Of a stretch of 64,000 nucleotides of DNA, positions 1 to 7,281 are shown one piece after another. Each line of letters begins with the position of its first letter. Position 1 is the first letter of the stretch. This DNA is from DASPJR01 sp035628505 (GTDB lineage: Bacteria; Planctomycetota; SZUA-567; H5-PLA8): assembly GCA_035628505.1 (NCBI GenBank), contig DASPJR010000117.1, forward strand, positions 26,711 through 90,710. The letters run 5' to 3'. The notes beneath the pieces were generated by a model. It did not search any database, had not been told where the DNA came from, and saw only the letters and a program-made list of their open reading frames with translations. Made by a program: the position numbers and the translations under genes.

Positions 1-2
1 CG

Positions 3-143
3 ATCAAGGACCTGGTCCCGCTGCTGCGTGTTCTTAAGAGCATCGAGCATGCGGTAAAGCTGGCGGTAGATGCCGAGGAATTTCCTTCGAGTTCGCGCGT
101 AGCGCTGACCACGGGCCAGATTGCCGCCTTGAAAGAGACGTAA
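3..143 (+). CDS. C-terminal end of an unidentified protein (5' truncated by window edge)
   Basis: An open frame enters from the left edge and gives 46 residues ending at TAA (141-143), starting IKDLVPLLRVLKSIEHAVKL. The tail is mostly helical in character and polar. It matches no family I recognise, and in particular does not look like the end of accD, a common neighbour of folC. The stop lies 55 bases before folC on the same strand, so the two may share a transcript. Whether this frame is really coding cannot be proved from so short a piece. Confidence 0.45.
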   Translation: MKDLVPLLRVLKSIEHAVKLAVDAEEFPSSSRVALTTGQIAALKET

Positions 144-198
144 AGGACCTGGGCGGTTTATTCATGAGAACCGCCGCGCATTCCTGTCATCGTTCCCA

Positions 199-1464
199 AT
201 GACTTACTCTGAAGCACTCGCTTTTCTAGACGGTTTTGTCAACCTCGAGCGCAGCGCGCAGACGCGCGCCACGCGCGTGGTGATCACGCTCGATCGCGTG
301 CGTGAGATCGCGGCGCGCCTGGGAAATCCGCAGGATCGCTTCCCGACCCTGCACGTCGCCGGCACGAAAGGTAAGGGGTCGACGTGTGCCTTCGCCGCGT
401 CGATACTCACCGCTGCCGGCTACAAGACAGGCTTATATACCTCTCCGCACCTGGTCGATGTTCGTGAGCGCATCCGCATTGGAGAGTCGATGATTCCCAA
501 AGCGGATTTTGCACGCATACTCAACAATTGTCGTCCGGTGCTGGAAGCGATGCGCCATCCCCCTCGCGGGCAGCGGCGCCCGACGTACTTCGAGATTCTC
601 ACGCATCTGGCTTTCGCGTGGTTTGCCGAGCAGAATGTGGATGTCGGCATCATCGAGGTGGGCCTTGGCGGGCGGCTCGATGCGACGAACATCATTACGC
701 CGGTCGCCTGCGGCATCACAAACATCAGCTTCGATCATCAGGCAATTCTTGGCGACACGCTCGAGCAGATTGCACGCGAAAAGGCAGGCATCATGAAGCC
801 CGGCGTGCCGGTGGTGCTTGCGCCGCAGCGGCCGCACGTGCTGCGGATGCTGCAGGATTGCGCCAAGCTGACGGGCGCGCCCTGTGAAACAATTCACGAG
901 CCGCAGTTACCCCGGAATCTGGAAGTGGGCCTGCGAGGAGCGTTTCAGGTGGAAAACTGGGCCCTCGCCGCGCGGCTCGCTGAAATTTATGTCGAGAGAA
1001 GCGCAGGTAAGAAGCTTTCCGCAGCGGCGTTGCGGGAGGGATCCCGGAAAGTCTCCTGGCCGGGCCGGCTCGAAGAAATCTTCAAACGCGTCTTTCTTGA
1101 CGGCGCCCATAACGACCATTCGCTCGAAACGGTGCTGCGTGAAGTCCGGCCAAAGCCCCGCGGCAGTTCACCCCTGGTTGTCCTGTTCGCGTGCGCCAAA
1201 GATAAGGACTCGAAAGCCATGCTGCGTGTGCTCGCCGCCGAGAAAGTCTCGCAAGTGATCTTTACGCATTCAGGAAATGTGAGGGGAAAAGATCCTGCCG
1301 ATCTGGCTTCGGAATGGCAGACTTTGAGCGGCCGCTCTGCCCTCACGTTTGCGTCACCAATGGAAGGCATTGCTGAAGCGCGGCGCCTGGCGGGAAAGAC
1401 GGGCGTCGTGCTCGCGACCGGCTCGCTTTATCTCGTCGGCGCAATCAAATCCGCGCTGCGCTAA
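199..1464 (+). CDS. folC: Folylpolyglutamate synthase / dihydrofolate synthase
   Basis: This is a Mur-ligase-like ATP-dependent enzyme that adds glutamate to dihydropteroate and/or tetrahydrofolate in the cytoplasm. The 421 residues are the usual length for the family. The N-terminal half holds the P-loop GTKGKGS (about residues 55-61) and the TSPHL segment typical of FolC, followed by EVGLGGRLDATN and the glutamate-ligase C-terminal domain (LDGAHN near residue 303). The ATG at 199 has no strong Shine-Dalgarno sequence, but the protein starts at the expected distance from the P-loop. The stop overlaps that of the convergent glycosyltransferase gene by three bases. Sequence alone does not show whether both activities are present. 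Confidence 0.95.
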   Translation: MTYSEALAFLDGFVNLERSAQTRATRVVITLDRVREIAARLGNPQDRFPTLHVAGTKGKGSTCAFAASILTAAGYKTGLYTSPHLVDVRERIRIGESMIPKADFARILNNCRPVLEAMRHPPRGQRRPTYFEILTHLAFAWFAEQNVDVGIIEVGLGGRLDATNIITPVACGITNISFDHQAILGDTLEQIAREKAGIMKPGVPVVLAPQRPHVLRMLQDCAKLTGAPCETIHEPQLPRNLEVGLRGAFQVENWALAARLAEIYVERSAGKKLSAAALREGSRKVSWPGRLEEIFKRVFLDGAHNDHSLETVLREVRPKPRGSSPLVVLFACAKDKDSKAMLRVLAAEKVSQVIFTHSGNVRGKDPADLASEWQTLSGRSALTFASPMEGIAEARRLAGKTGVVLATGSLYLVGAIKSALR

Positions 1465-2159
1465 TCCAGCCGTTTATACCAGAAGTCGAGCCCCTCCCGT
1501 TTCATCAGGTAGCGCGGGCCCTTCAGCAACAGCGTAAAAAAAAGTTTGAGCTGCTGGCCGAGTGAATACTGTTTCGCCTTTCGCCCGGACGTCAGAACCG
1601 CCTCGCGAACAATTACGAACCGGCCCAGCCGTTTAAGGGCTCGGCTTAAATGCACTTCTTCGCTGGCATAATAGCGCTCGTCGAAGCCGCAGGTTTTGTC
1701 GAAAACGTCTTTTCGCATGAAGACAAAGCAGCCGGCTGCCAGTCGCGCGATGGAGAAATAGAAGAACGAAAAGACGACCATGAATATCCTATAGCGCAGC
1801 TGGAGCGGATCGCTGATCTTCACACGCGCGCCGCCGCCGATCGCGCCGGCTTTGATTGCGGCGAGCGCTGCGCGAATGGAACCTTCCGGCACAAGCGTGT
1901 CGGCGTCGACGAAAAACAGAACCTCGCCGCGTGCTTCCTTTGCGCCCGAGTTACGGACTGCGGCGATCTGGCGCTTGTGAACATCGATCACACGGGCGCC
2001 GCAGTCGCGCGCGAGCTGCGCAGTCTTATCGGTCGAGGCGTCGTTGACGACGATGACTTCGAACTCTTCGCCAACAGCGCGAGCCGATGCAAAAATGGAT
2101 TCGAGCGTGGCGCCGATGAATTTCTCTTCGTTGTAGGCTGGAACGATGAAGGAAATCAC
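1461..2159 (-). CDS. Family 2 glycosyltransferase
   Basis: A 232-residue GT-A fold glycosyltransferase. It begins VISFIVPAYNEE, followed by VIVVNDASTD and the metal-binding DAD in FFVDADT, all classic GT2 motifs. A hydrophobic stretch (FMVVFSFFYFSIARLAAGCF) near residue 130 suggests membrane association. The frame is open well upstream into lpxA, but a GTG at 2157-2159 is preceded by AGGAG about six bases away and directly starts the conserved domain, so I take that start. The gene lies 52 bases downstream of lpxA on the same strand and is probably co-transcribed with it, which hints at an envelope glycan or lipid role. The donor and acceptor are not predictable. Confidence 0.85.
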   Translation of the reverse strand: MISFIVPAYNEEKFIGATLESIFASARAVGEEFEVIVVNDASTDKTAQLARDCGARVIDVHKRQIAAVRNSGAKEARGEVLFFVDADTLVPEGSIRAALAAIKAGAIGGGARVKISDPLQLRYRIFMVVFSFFYFSIARLAAGCFVFMRKDVFDKTCGFDERYYASEEVHLSRALKRLGRFVIVREAVLTSGRKAKQYSLGQQLKLFFTLLLKGPRYLMKREGLDFWYKRLD

Positions 2160-2211
2160 GTCGCTCCTGTTGGATAGAGTTCCGGCCAGACTTACGGAGA
2201 TTGTTACGCGC

Positions 2212-3033
2212 TCAGCTCGATTCGGCTTCGGCATCGAGCCGCGCGCTGCGGCGCGTGCCCAACTGCTGGCGGCAGAACCCCCTGTGCGAATGCGTTTTAA
2301 AGAATTCAGCCCACAGTTTGACAGCCGGGCTGCTGAATTCCTTGTCGATGCGTTCAACAGCGTCCTTAAAGTCAAGCTCGCTGCGGTACAGAACTTTATA
2401 CGCGGCCTTGATTTCCTCGCGATCCTGCGACGTGAGCCAGGGCGCGCGGCGCAGGCCCACCTTATTGAGCGTTGTGATGGTGTTGACGCCGTCGCCGATC
2501 AGATAGGGGGGCACGTCCATTCCTATGCGTGAGCCGCCGGAGAGAATGGCGAGCGTGCCGATGCGGCAGAACTGGTGAATCACGACGTTGCCCGAGATGA
2601 TCGCACCATCGCCCACTTGAACGTGTCCGGCCAGCAGCGCGCCATTGGCCAGCAGCACGCCTTTGCCCAGCTTGCAGTTATGCGCGACATGGCTGCCCAC
2701 CATGAGGTAGCACTTGTCGCCGATGAGCGTTCCCGTTGCACCGACGCTTCCGTGAATGGTGGCGTTTTCGCGCACGACGACATGGTCGCCAAGCAGCGTT
2801 GAAATCGGCTCGCCTTTATGCGAAAAATCCTGCGGCAGATGGCCGATGATGGCATTCATGTGAATGTCGCAGCCTTTGCCGACGCTTGTTCCGGCGCAAA
2901 GCTGCGCGCGCGCGCGGATGCGGGTGCCGTCACCAACGCTGACGTTATCTTCAATGATGGCGTACGGGCCGACGTCCACGCCGGCGCCAAGCCTGGCGCT
3001 CTGCGAAACAATTGCGCTTGGATGAATGGTCAT
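2212..3033 (-). CDS. lpxA: Acyl-ACP:UDP-N-acetylglucosamine O-acyltransferase
   Basis: LpxA transfers an R-3-hydroxyacyl chain from acyl carrier protein to UDP-GlcNAc, the first step of lipid A synthesis, in the cytoplasm. The 273-residue protein starts MTIHPSAIVSQSARLG and consists of left-handed beta-helix hexapeptide repeats. The active-site His lies in SHVAHNCKLG, and HQFCRIG is also typical. The C-terminal helical domain begins near PWLTSQDREEI. The ATG at 3033 is chosen because the conserved fold begins there; an upstream extension to 3108 has no family counterpart. It is divergent from pyrE. The other Raetz-pathway genes are not in this window. Confidence 0.93.
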   Translation of the reverse strand: MTIHPSAIVSQSARLGAGVDVGPYAIIEDNVSVGDGTRIRARAQLCAGTSVGKGCDIHMNAIIGHLPQDFSHKGEPISTLLGDHVVVRENATIHGSVGATGTLIGDKCYLMVGSHVAHNCKLGKGVLLANGALLAGHVQVGDGAIISGNVVIHQFCRIGTLAILSGGSRIGMDVPPYLIGDGVNTITTLNKVGLRRAPWLTSQDREEIKAAYKVLYRSELDFKDAVERIDKEFSSPAVKLWAEFFKTHSHRGFCRQQLGTRRSARLDAEAESS

Positions 3034-3100
3034 GCTCGCGTACTTTAGTGAGCATCGGCGCAAAAGGCAAACGGGGTTGATCAGCAGGAGACGCAAACGG

Positions 3101-3730
3101 GTGAGCACGAACTGGCAGACAACATTTCAGGACCACGGCGCGATCTGGATTCATGACGGAAAGAAGGCGCGCCCGCACGCGCTGCTCACCAGCGGCCTGC
3201 ATTCAGACGGCTTCGTGAATTGCACCCTGGTTACGCAGCATGCCAGCCTGCTGCAGCAGATCGTCTCGTCGCCGGAAGGCCTCGCGCCAAAGCTGCCGGC
3301 GGAGAAAGTGGATTGGGTGATCGGCTCAGCCTATGGCGCGGTGACGTTCGCGTATGCCGTGGCGCTGCAGCTCAAGGCGAAGACCGGCTTCACCGAAAAA
3401 GACGGCGAGGCGATGAAGCTCTCGCGCTTCGAGATCGGCAAGAACGAGACGGTGCTGGTAGTCGAAGACACCATTTCGACGGGCGGCTCAACGCTGAAGA
3501 CGATCGAAGGCATTCTAAAGAGTGGCGTCCCGGCGGATAACATTCTTCCGTATATCGTCTGCCTGGTGAACCGCTCCGGTTCGGATCAGCTCGCCGGCCG
3601 CGCGCTGCGGCCGCTGATCAAAACGGACATTCACACCTGGCAGCCGGCGGAATGTCCGCTTTGCAAGGCAGGATCGCAGGCCGTTCGCCCGAAGTCGCAC
3701 TGGCGCGAATTGACTGCGCAGTATTCTTAA
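3101..3730 (+). CDS. pyrE: Orotate phosphoribosyltransferase
   Basis: A cytoplasmic enzyme of de novo pyrimidine synthesis that joins orotate and PRPP to give OMP. The diagnostic PRPP-binding motif VLVVEDTISTGGST lies in the middle of a type I phosphoribosyltransferase fold, preceded by the substrate region LLTSGLHSDGFVNC. I choose the GTG at 3101, giving 209 residues (VSTNWQTTFQDHG), because AGGAG sits at 3086-3090. The frame is open further upstream only into the lpxA promoter side. A late CPLC pair near the C-terminus is unusual and might be a metal knuckle. pyrF, the next enzyme of the pathway, is 23 kb away in this window rather than adjacent. Confidence 0.9.
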   Translation: MSTNWQTTFQDHGAIWIHDGKKARPHALLTSGLHSDGFVNCTLVTQHASLLQQIVSSPEGLAPKLPAEKVDWVIGSAYGAVTFAYAVALQLKAKTGFTEKDGEAMKLSRFEIGKNETVLVVEDTISTGGSTLKTIEGILKSGVPADNILPYIVCLVNRSGSDQLAGRALRPLIKTDIHTWQPAECPLCKAGSQAVRPKSHWRELTAQYS

Positions 3731-3769
3731 TGCAGTGACGTCCGGTCGGGCGGGCGGAAAGAGAACACG

Positions 3770-4753
3770 ATGGATATCGACAGGTTTCTTTCCTACTGGG
3801 GCCACCATACCATTATGGTGTGCATCTGGCTTACGCTGACACTTTCACTCAATTTAATCAACGGATTCTGCGGACTGTTCTCCCTCGGACACCAGGGTTT
3901 CTGGGCCGTTGGTGCGTACGCGGCGGCCGTCACGGTGGTCTCGTTCCCAGGCGGCGGCTGGCCGGCACTGCTGTTAAGTTTTCCCGCTGCCATTCTGGCG
4001 GCGGTTCTCTTCGGAATTCTTGTCGGCGTGCCGTGTTTGCGCCTCAAAGGGGATTATCTCGCGATCGCAACGCTCGGTTTCAGCGAGATTCTGCGCAACC
4101 TGATTCAGAATTCGGAGCGGCTTGGCCAGTCGCTGGGGATGTCCTTCCCGAACGTGGTCCGGCTTTCGGTGTCCGACCGCCGCAATTTTTATCTGATCTA
4201 CCTGGTTATCGCGATTGCGACCGTGGCGCTCACGCTTGTCGTGCTGCGCAACCTCGTTCATTCAGCGCACGGACGCGCGATCCAAGCTATTCGCGACGAC
4301 GAACGCGTTGCCGAACTGCTCGGCGTCAACCTCACGCGCTACAAAGTTCTGGTCTTCGCAACGGGAGCGGCATTCGCGGGCCTCGCCGGAGCACTCTTTG
4401 CCAACTACAACTCACAGGTGACGCCGGATGACTTCAGCTTCAACGCCGGCGTTCTGATGGTGGTGATGGTGGTGCTTGGCGGCATGGGCAGCTTTACAGG
4501 AACTGTTGTCGCGACCACTCTGCTTTATTTCGCTCCTGTTCTGCTCGCCAAATGGCTCCCCGAAACACGTGTACCCGTCTTCTATGATCCGACTCAAGGC
4601 GGAGTGGTCTATCGCGAGCTCAAAGAGCTGTGGCAGGTCCTCTTTTCGCTGCTGCTGATCATCGTCGTCCTGGTGCGGCCGCAGGGAATCATGGGCGGAC
4701 GCGAATGGAAATGGCCGTGGAAGAAACGGCCCGCCACTGAGGGCGCGCACTGA
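3770..4753 (+). CDS. livM: Branched-chain amino acid ABC transporter permease (LivM type)
   Basis: A 327-residue inner-membrane permease of the HAAT family. Hydrophobic segments run throughout, and the cytoplasmic coupling region GRAIQAIRDDERVAELLGVN (about residues 170-189) is the LivM signature for contact with the ATPases. It is the first gene of a livM-livG-livF run, with TGATG overlap to the next gene, so translation is coupled. The second permease (LivH) and the periplasmic binding protein (LivK) are not adjacent: pyrE lies directly upstream. They must be encoded elsewhere or be supplied by paralogues. Substrate is assumed from family membership only. Confidence 0.9.
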   Translation: MDIDRFLSYWGHHTIMVCIWLTLTLSLNLINGFCGLFSLGHQGFWAVGAYAAAVTVVSFPGGGWPALLLSFPAAILAAVLFGILVGVPCLRLKGDYLAIATLGFSEILRNLIQNSERLGQSLGMSFPNVVRLSVSDRRNFYLIYLVIAIATVALTLVVLRNLVHSAHGRAIQAIRDDERVAELLGVNLTRYKVLVFATGAAFAGLAGALFANYNSQVTPDDFSFNAGVLMVVMVVLGGMGSFTGTVVATTLLYFAPVLLAKWLPETRVPVFYDPTQGGVVYRELKELWQVLFSLLLIIVVLVRPQGIMGGREWKWPWKKRPATEGAH

Positions 4754-5544
4754 TGGTCTCCACTGCATCGCCTGCGCAGATACTTCTGGGCGCGCGACAC
4801 GTCAGCAAGTCATTCGGCGGATTGGCCGCCGTGTCAGACTTTACCGTCGACCTCAACGAGAATGAAATAGTCGGACTGATTGGCCCCAACGGCGCTGGCA
4901 AGACGACGGTATTCAATCTACTGACAGGCGTGTACAAGCCCGATAAAGGCTCGATCGAGCTCTTGGGCCAGAACCTTCTGCCGCTCAGCCCGGACCGGGT
5001 TACCTGCGCGGGAATGGCTCGGACCTTTCAGAATATCCGGCTCTTCAAGGAAATGACCGTCGTTGAAAACGTGAAGGTCGGCTTCCAGCCGCACATTCGC
5101 TCGGGGCTGCTGACCTCGGTCATTCGAGGACCCAAGTTTCACAACGAAGAAAAATCGATTGATGAACGCGCACGCGAGCTTTTGAAACTACTGGGCCTCG
5201 GCGATGATGCGGAGCGGCTCAGCCGTAACCTGCCGTATGGAAAGCAGCGCAAGCTGGAAATCGCGCGCGCACTGGCGACGCGGCCGAGAGTGCTGCTGCT
5301 CGACGAGCCCGCCGCGGGTATGAACGAAAGCGAATCAGCGGCACTCAAGGATCTGCTGCTGCAGGTGCGCGAGCAATTCAAGCTGACGCTGCTGGTGATT
5401 GAACATCATATGCCGTTCGTGATGGGCCTGGTCAGCCGCCTGCTGGTGCTCGATCACGGCTGTACAATCGCGCAGGGAACGCCGCAGGAAATCCGCTGCA
5501 ACCCGGCAGTCATCGAAGCGTACCTGGGCAAGGATGAGAAATAA
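4753..5544 (+). CDS. livG: Branched-chain amino acid ABC transporter ATPase (LivG type)
   Basis: A 263-residue ABC ATPase. The Walker A is GPNGAGKTT, the Q-loop falls in MARTFQNIRLF (a LivG hallmark), and the Walker B is VLLLDEPAAGMN. The signature region reads LPYGKQRKLEIARAL, where the usual LSGGQ is replaced by LPYGKQR, as is normal for LivG. The H-loop is VIEHHM. It hydrolyses ATP on the cytoplasmic face to drive import through the LivHM pore. The ATG overlaps the livM stop (TGATG), and the stop overlaps the livF start (TAATG), so the three genes form one tightly coupled operon. Confidence 0.93.
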   Translation: MVSTASPAQILLGARHVSKSFGGLAAVSDFTVDLNENEIVGLIGPNGAGKTTVFNLLTGVYKPDKGSIELLGQNLLPLSPDRVTCAGMARTFQNIRLFKEMTVVENVKVGFQPHIRSGLLTSVIRGPKFHNEEKSIDERARELLKLLGLGDDAERLSRNLPYGKQRKLEIARALATRPRVLLLDEPAAGMNESESAALKDLLLQVREQFKLTLLVIEHHMPFVMGLVSRLLVLDHGCTIAQGTPQEIRCNPAVIEAYLGKDEK

Positions 5545-6293
5545 TGTCCTCTGACGTATCCGCAGCGATCGCGTCGCCGGTCCTCTCAGTCAAGGGGCTG
5601 AATGTCCATTACGGCGGGATCCACGCGGTTCACGACATTAATCTTGAAGTCCGCCGCGGCGAATTGACAACGCTGATCGGCGCAAATGGCGCAGGAAAAA
5701 CGACCACGCTCAAAGCTATTGCAGGGTTACTGCGGCCGTCGGGCGGCGCGGTGCACTTCGATGGCATTAACATCACCGGAACGCCCGCTCATTCGAACGT
5801 GACGCGCGGTCTGGTGCTCTGCCCCGAAGGCCGCCGGATTTTTCCGGACCTCACCGTCGATGAGAATCTCGACCTGGGCGCTTACATCAGGCACGACAGA
5901 TCGAGCATCAACGCGGATGTTCAGCGCATGCATGAGATGTTTCCGATCCTGAAAGACCGTGCTTCCCAGCTCGCCGGAACGTTATCCGGCGGCGAACAGC
6001 AGATGCTCGCCATCGCCCGCGCACTGATATCGCGCCCAAAACTGCTGATGCTGGATGAGCCCAGCCTCGGCCTGGCGCCGATGATTGTCAGCCGAATTTT
6101 CAGCATTCTTAAAGAGCTGAAAGAGCAGCAGGTGACGATCCTGCTCGTCGAGCAGAACGCGCGCAAGGCGCTGGAGATCGCCGACCGCGCCTATGTCCTT
6201 GAGACCGGCCGCCTTGTGAGGGAAGGGGATCCGCGCGAGCTGGCCAGCGATCCGCACGTTATGGAAGCCTACCTTGGCGGCTGCAACGCCTGA
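5544..6293 (+). CDS. livF: Branched-chain amino acid ABC transporter ATPase (LivF type)
   Basis: A 249-residue ABC ATPase that pairs with LivG. It has Walker A GANGAGKTTT, the LivF-specific Q-loop context GLVLCPEGRRIFPDLTV, signature LSGGEQQMLAIARAL, Walker B LLMLDEPSLGLAP and H-loop VEQN. It is the last gene of the livMGF run. The following 108 bases hold no clear terminator, so some read-through toward the DUF502 gene is possible. Confidence 0.93.
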   Translation: MSSDVSAAIASPVLSVKGLNVHYGGIHAVHDINLEVRRGELTTLIGANGAGKTTTLKAIAGLLRPSGGAVHFDGINITGTPAHSNVTRGLVLCPEGRRIFPDLTVDENLDLGAYIRHDRSSINADVQRMHEMFPILKDRASQLAGTLSGGEQQMLAIARALISRPKLLMLDEPSLGLAPMIVSRIFSILKELKEQQVTILLVEQNARKALEIADRAYVLETGRLVREGDPRELASDPHVMEAYLGGCNA

Positions 6294-6311
6294 TCTCTTA
6301 AGGAGTTACAT

Positions 6312-6341
6312 ATGTTTTCCGTCTGTCGCGTGCATAATTAA
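6312..6341 (+). other. Nine-codon ORF with a perfect ribosome binding site
   Basis: Nineteen bases after livF, AAGGAG followed by six bases leads into an ATG that opens nine codons (MFSVCRVHN) and a TAA. The Shine-Dalgarno spacing is ideal and better than that of many real genes here. It could be a leader peptide or a coincidence; no attenuator hairpin follows. Confidence 0.25.
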
Positions 6342-6351
6342 CACAAAAAAG

Positions 6352-6357
6352 TATAAT
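6352..6357 (+). promoter_or_regulatory. Candidate -10 box (TATAAT) for the DUF502 gene
   Basis: A consensus TATAAT lies 45 bases before the start codon of the DUF502 gene. No good -35 is found 17 bases upstream, so this is a weak or activator-dependent promoter at best. Confidence 0.35.
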
Positions 6358-6401
6358 GCCAGGGTCAGGCAGCCGCGTCCCTAATGCAGAGGCTTTTTTG
6401 C

Positions 6402-7196
6402 ATGAAGATCCTGAAGTCGATCTACGCATTCCTGCGCTCGAACTTCCTGGCCGGTTTCTTTATCGCCATCCCGTTTGCAGCCACCATTTTTTTCATCATC
6501 TGGCTCTGGGGCCAGATCGACGAGCCGCTGCGGCAGGTCTTCAATCTGGCCAGCAAACCGGCGGAGATGCCCTGGTCGCGCCTGTTCAGCGGTATCAGGA
6601 ATTCCAAGTACGACGAAATGTTCGTTCCGATCATTGGACTGGTGCTGCTGCTCTTCGCGATTCTGTTCCTGGGAATCCTTGCCCGGAGCATCATCGGACG
6701 CATGCTTCTGCTGGGTATCGAAAATGTGGTCGGGCGTCTGCCCATTGTCGGCATGCTGTACATGTCGCTTAAGCAGCTTGGCGAGGCATTTGTCTCGACA
6801 GATGGCGAGTCCAAATTTCAACGCGCCGTCATGGTTCAGTTTCCTTATAAGGGCATCTGGGCCATCGGCTTTGTGACAGGCCGCGCTCCAAGCTTTTTAC
6901 CGATGACGCCACTGACCGGTACCACGCCACTGCGGGATTTGCTGACCGTCTTCGTGCCGACGACCCCGTTGCCGACGCAGGGGTTCATGCTGGTTGTGCC
7001 AGAGGCGGAGACGCTCGAGCTGAACATGCCCGTGCAGGAAGCGTTGAAGCTGGTCGTTTCGGGAGGAATGATCGGCCCGAATGAAAGTAAGCGCGTGCGC
7101 CAGCAGACCGAAGTGACCCGCACCATCTCCTCGTCGCTGCAGGCACAATCGCCGCTGAAGCCGCCGCCGGCAGTGACCGAGGAGCCGGCAAATTAA
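6402..7196 (+). CDS. DUF502 family membrane protein
   Basis: A 264-residue integral membrane protein. The family is recognised from the N-terminal pattern NFLAGFFIAIPFAATIFFI, a second long membrane segment (IIGLVLLLFAILFLGILARS), and the conserved core LPIVGMLYMSLKQLGEAF followed by the VPTTPLPTQGFML region. DUF502 proteins are widespread inner-membrane proteins without an established biochemical role. The ATG at 6402 is chosen because GCAGAGG sits nine bases upstream; an in-frame ATG at 6384 has no such site. The tail (about 30 residues) is polar and Pro/Glu-rich and probably cytoplasmic. Confidence 0.85.
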   Translation: MKILKSIYAFLRSNFLAGFFIAIPFAATIFFIIWLWGQIDEPLRQVFNLASKPAEMPWSRLFSGIRNSKYDEMFVPIIGLVLLLFAILFLGILARSIIGRMLLLGIENVVGRLPIVGMLYMSLKQLGEAFVSTDGESKFQRAVMVQFPYKGIWAIGFVTGRAPSFLPMTPLTGTTPLRDLLTVFVPTTPLPTQGFMLVVPEAETLELNMPVQEALKLVVSGGMIGPNESKRVRQQTEVTRTISSSLQAQSPLKPPPAVTEEPAN

Positions 7197-7281
7197 ACAG
7201 ATTGGGCAAGGGTCAGACGAAAACAGCCGATAATACGGTCGGTATAGAATCAGGCGAGCTGGGGGAAGGGGAGGAGAAATC

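Noticed and set aside
1650..2177. 175-codon open frame antisense to the glycosyltransferase gene
   Set aside because: It mirrors a well-supported gene in a G+C-rich context and has no recognisable domain or ribosome site.
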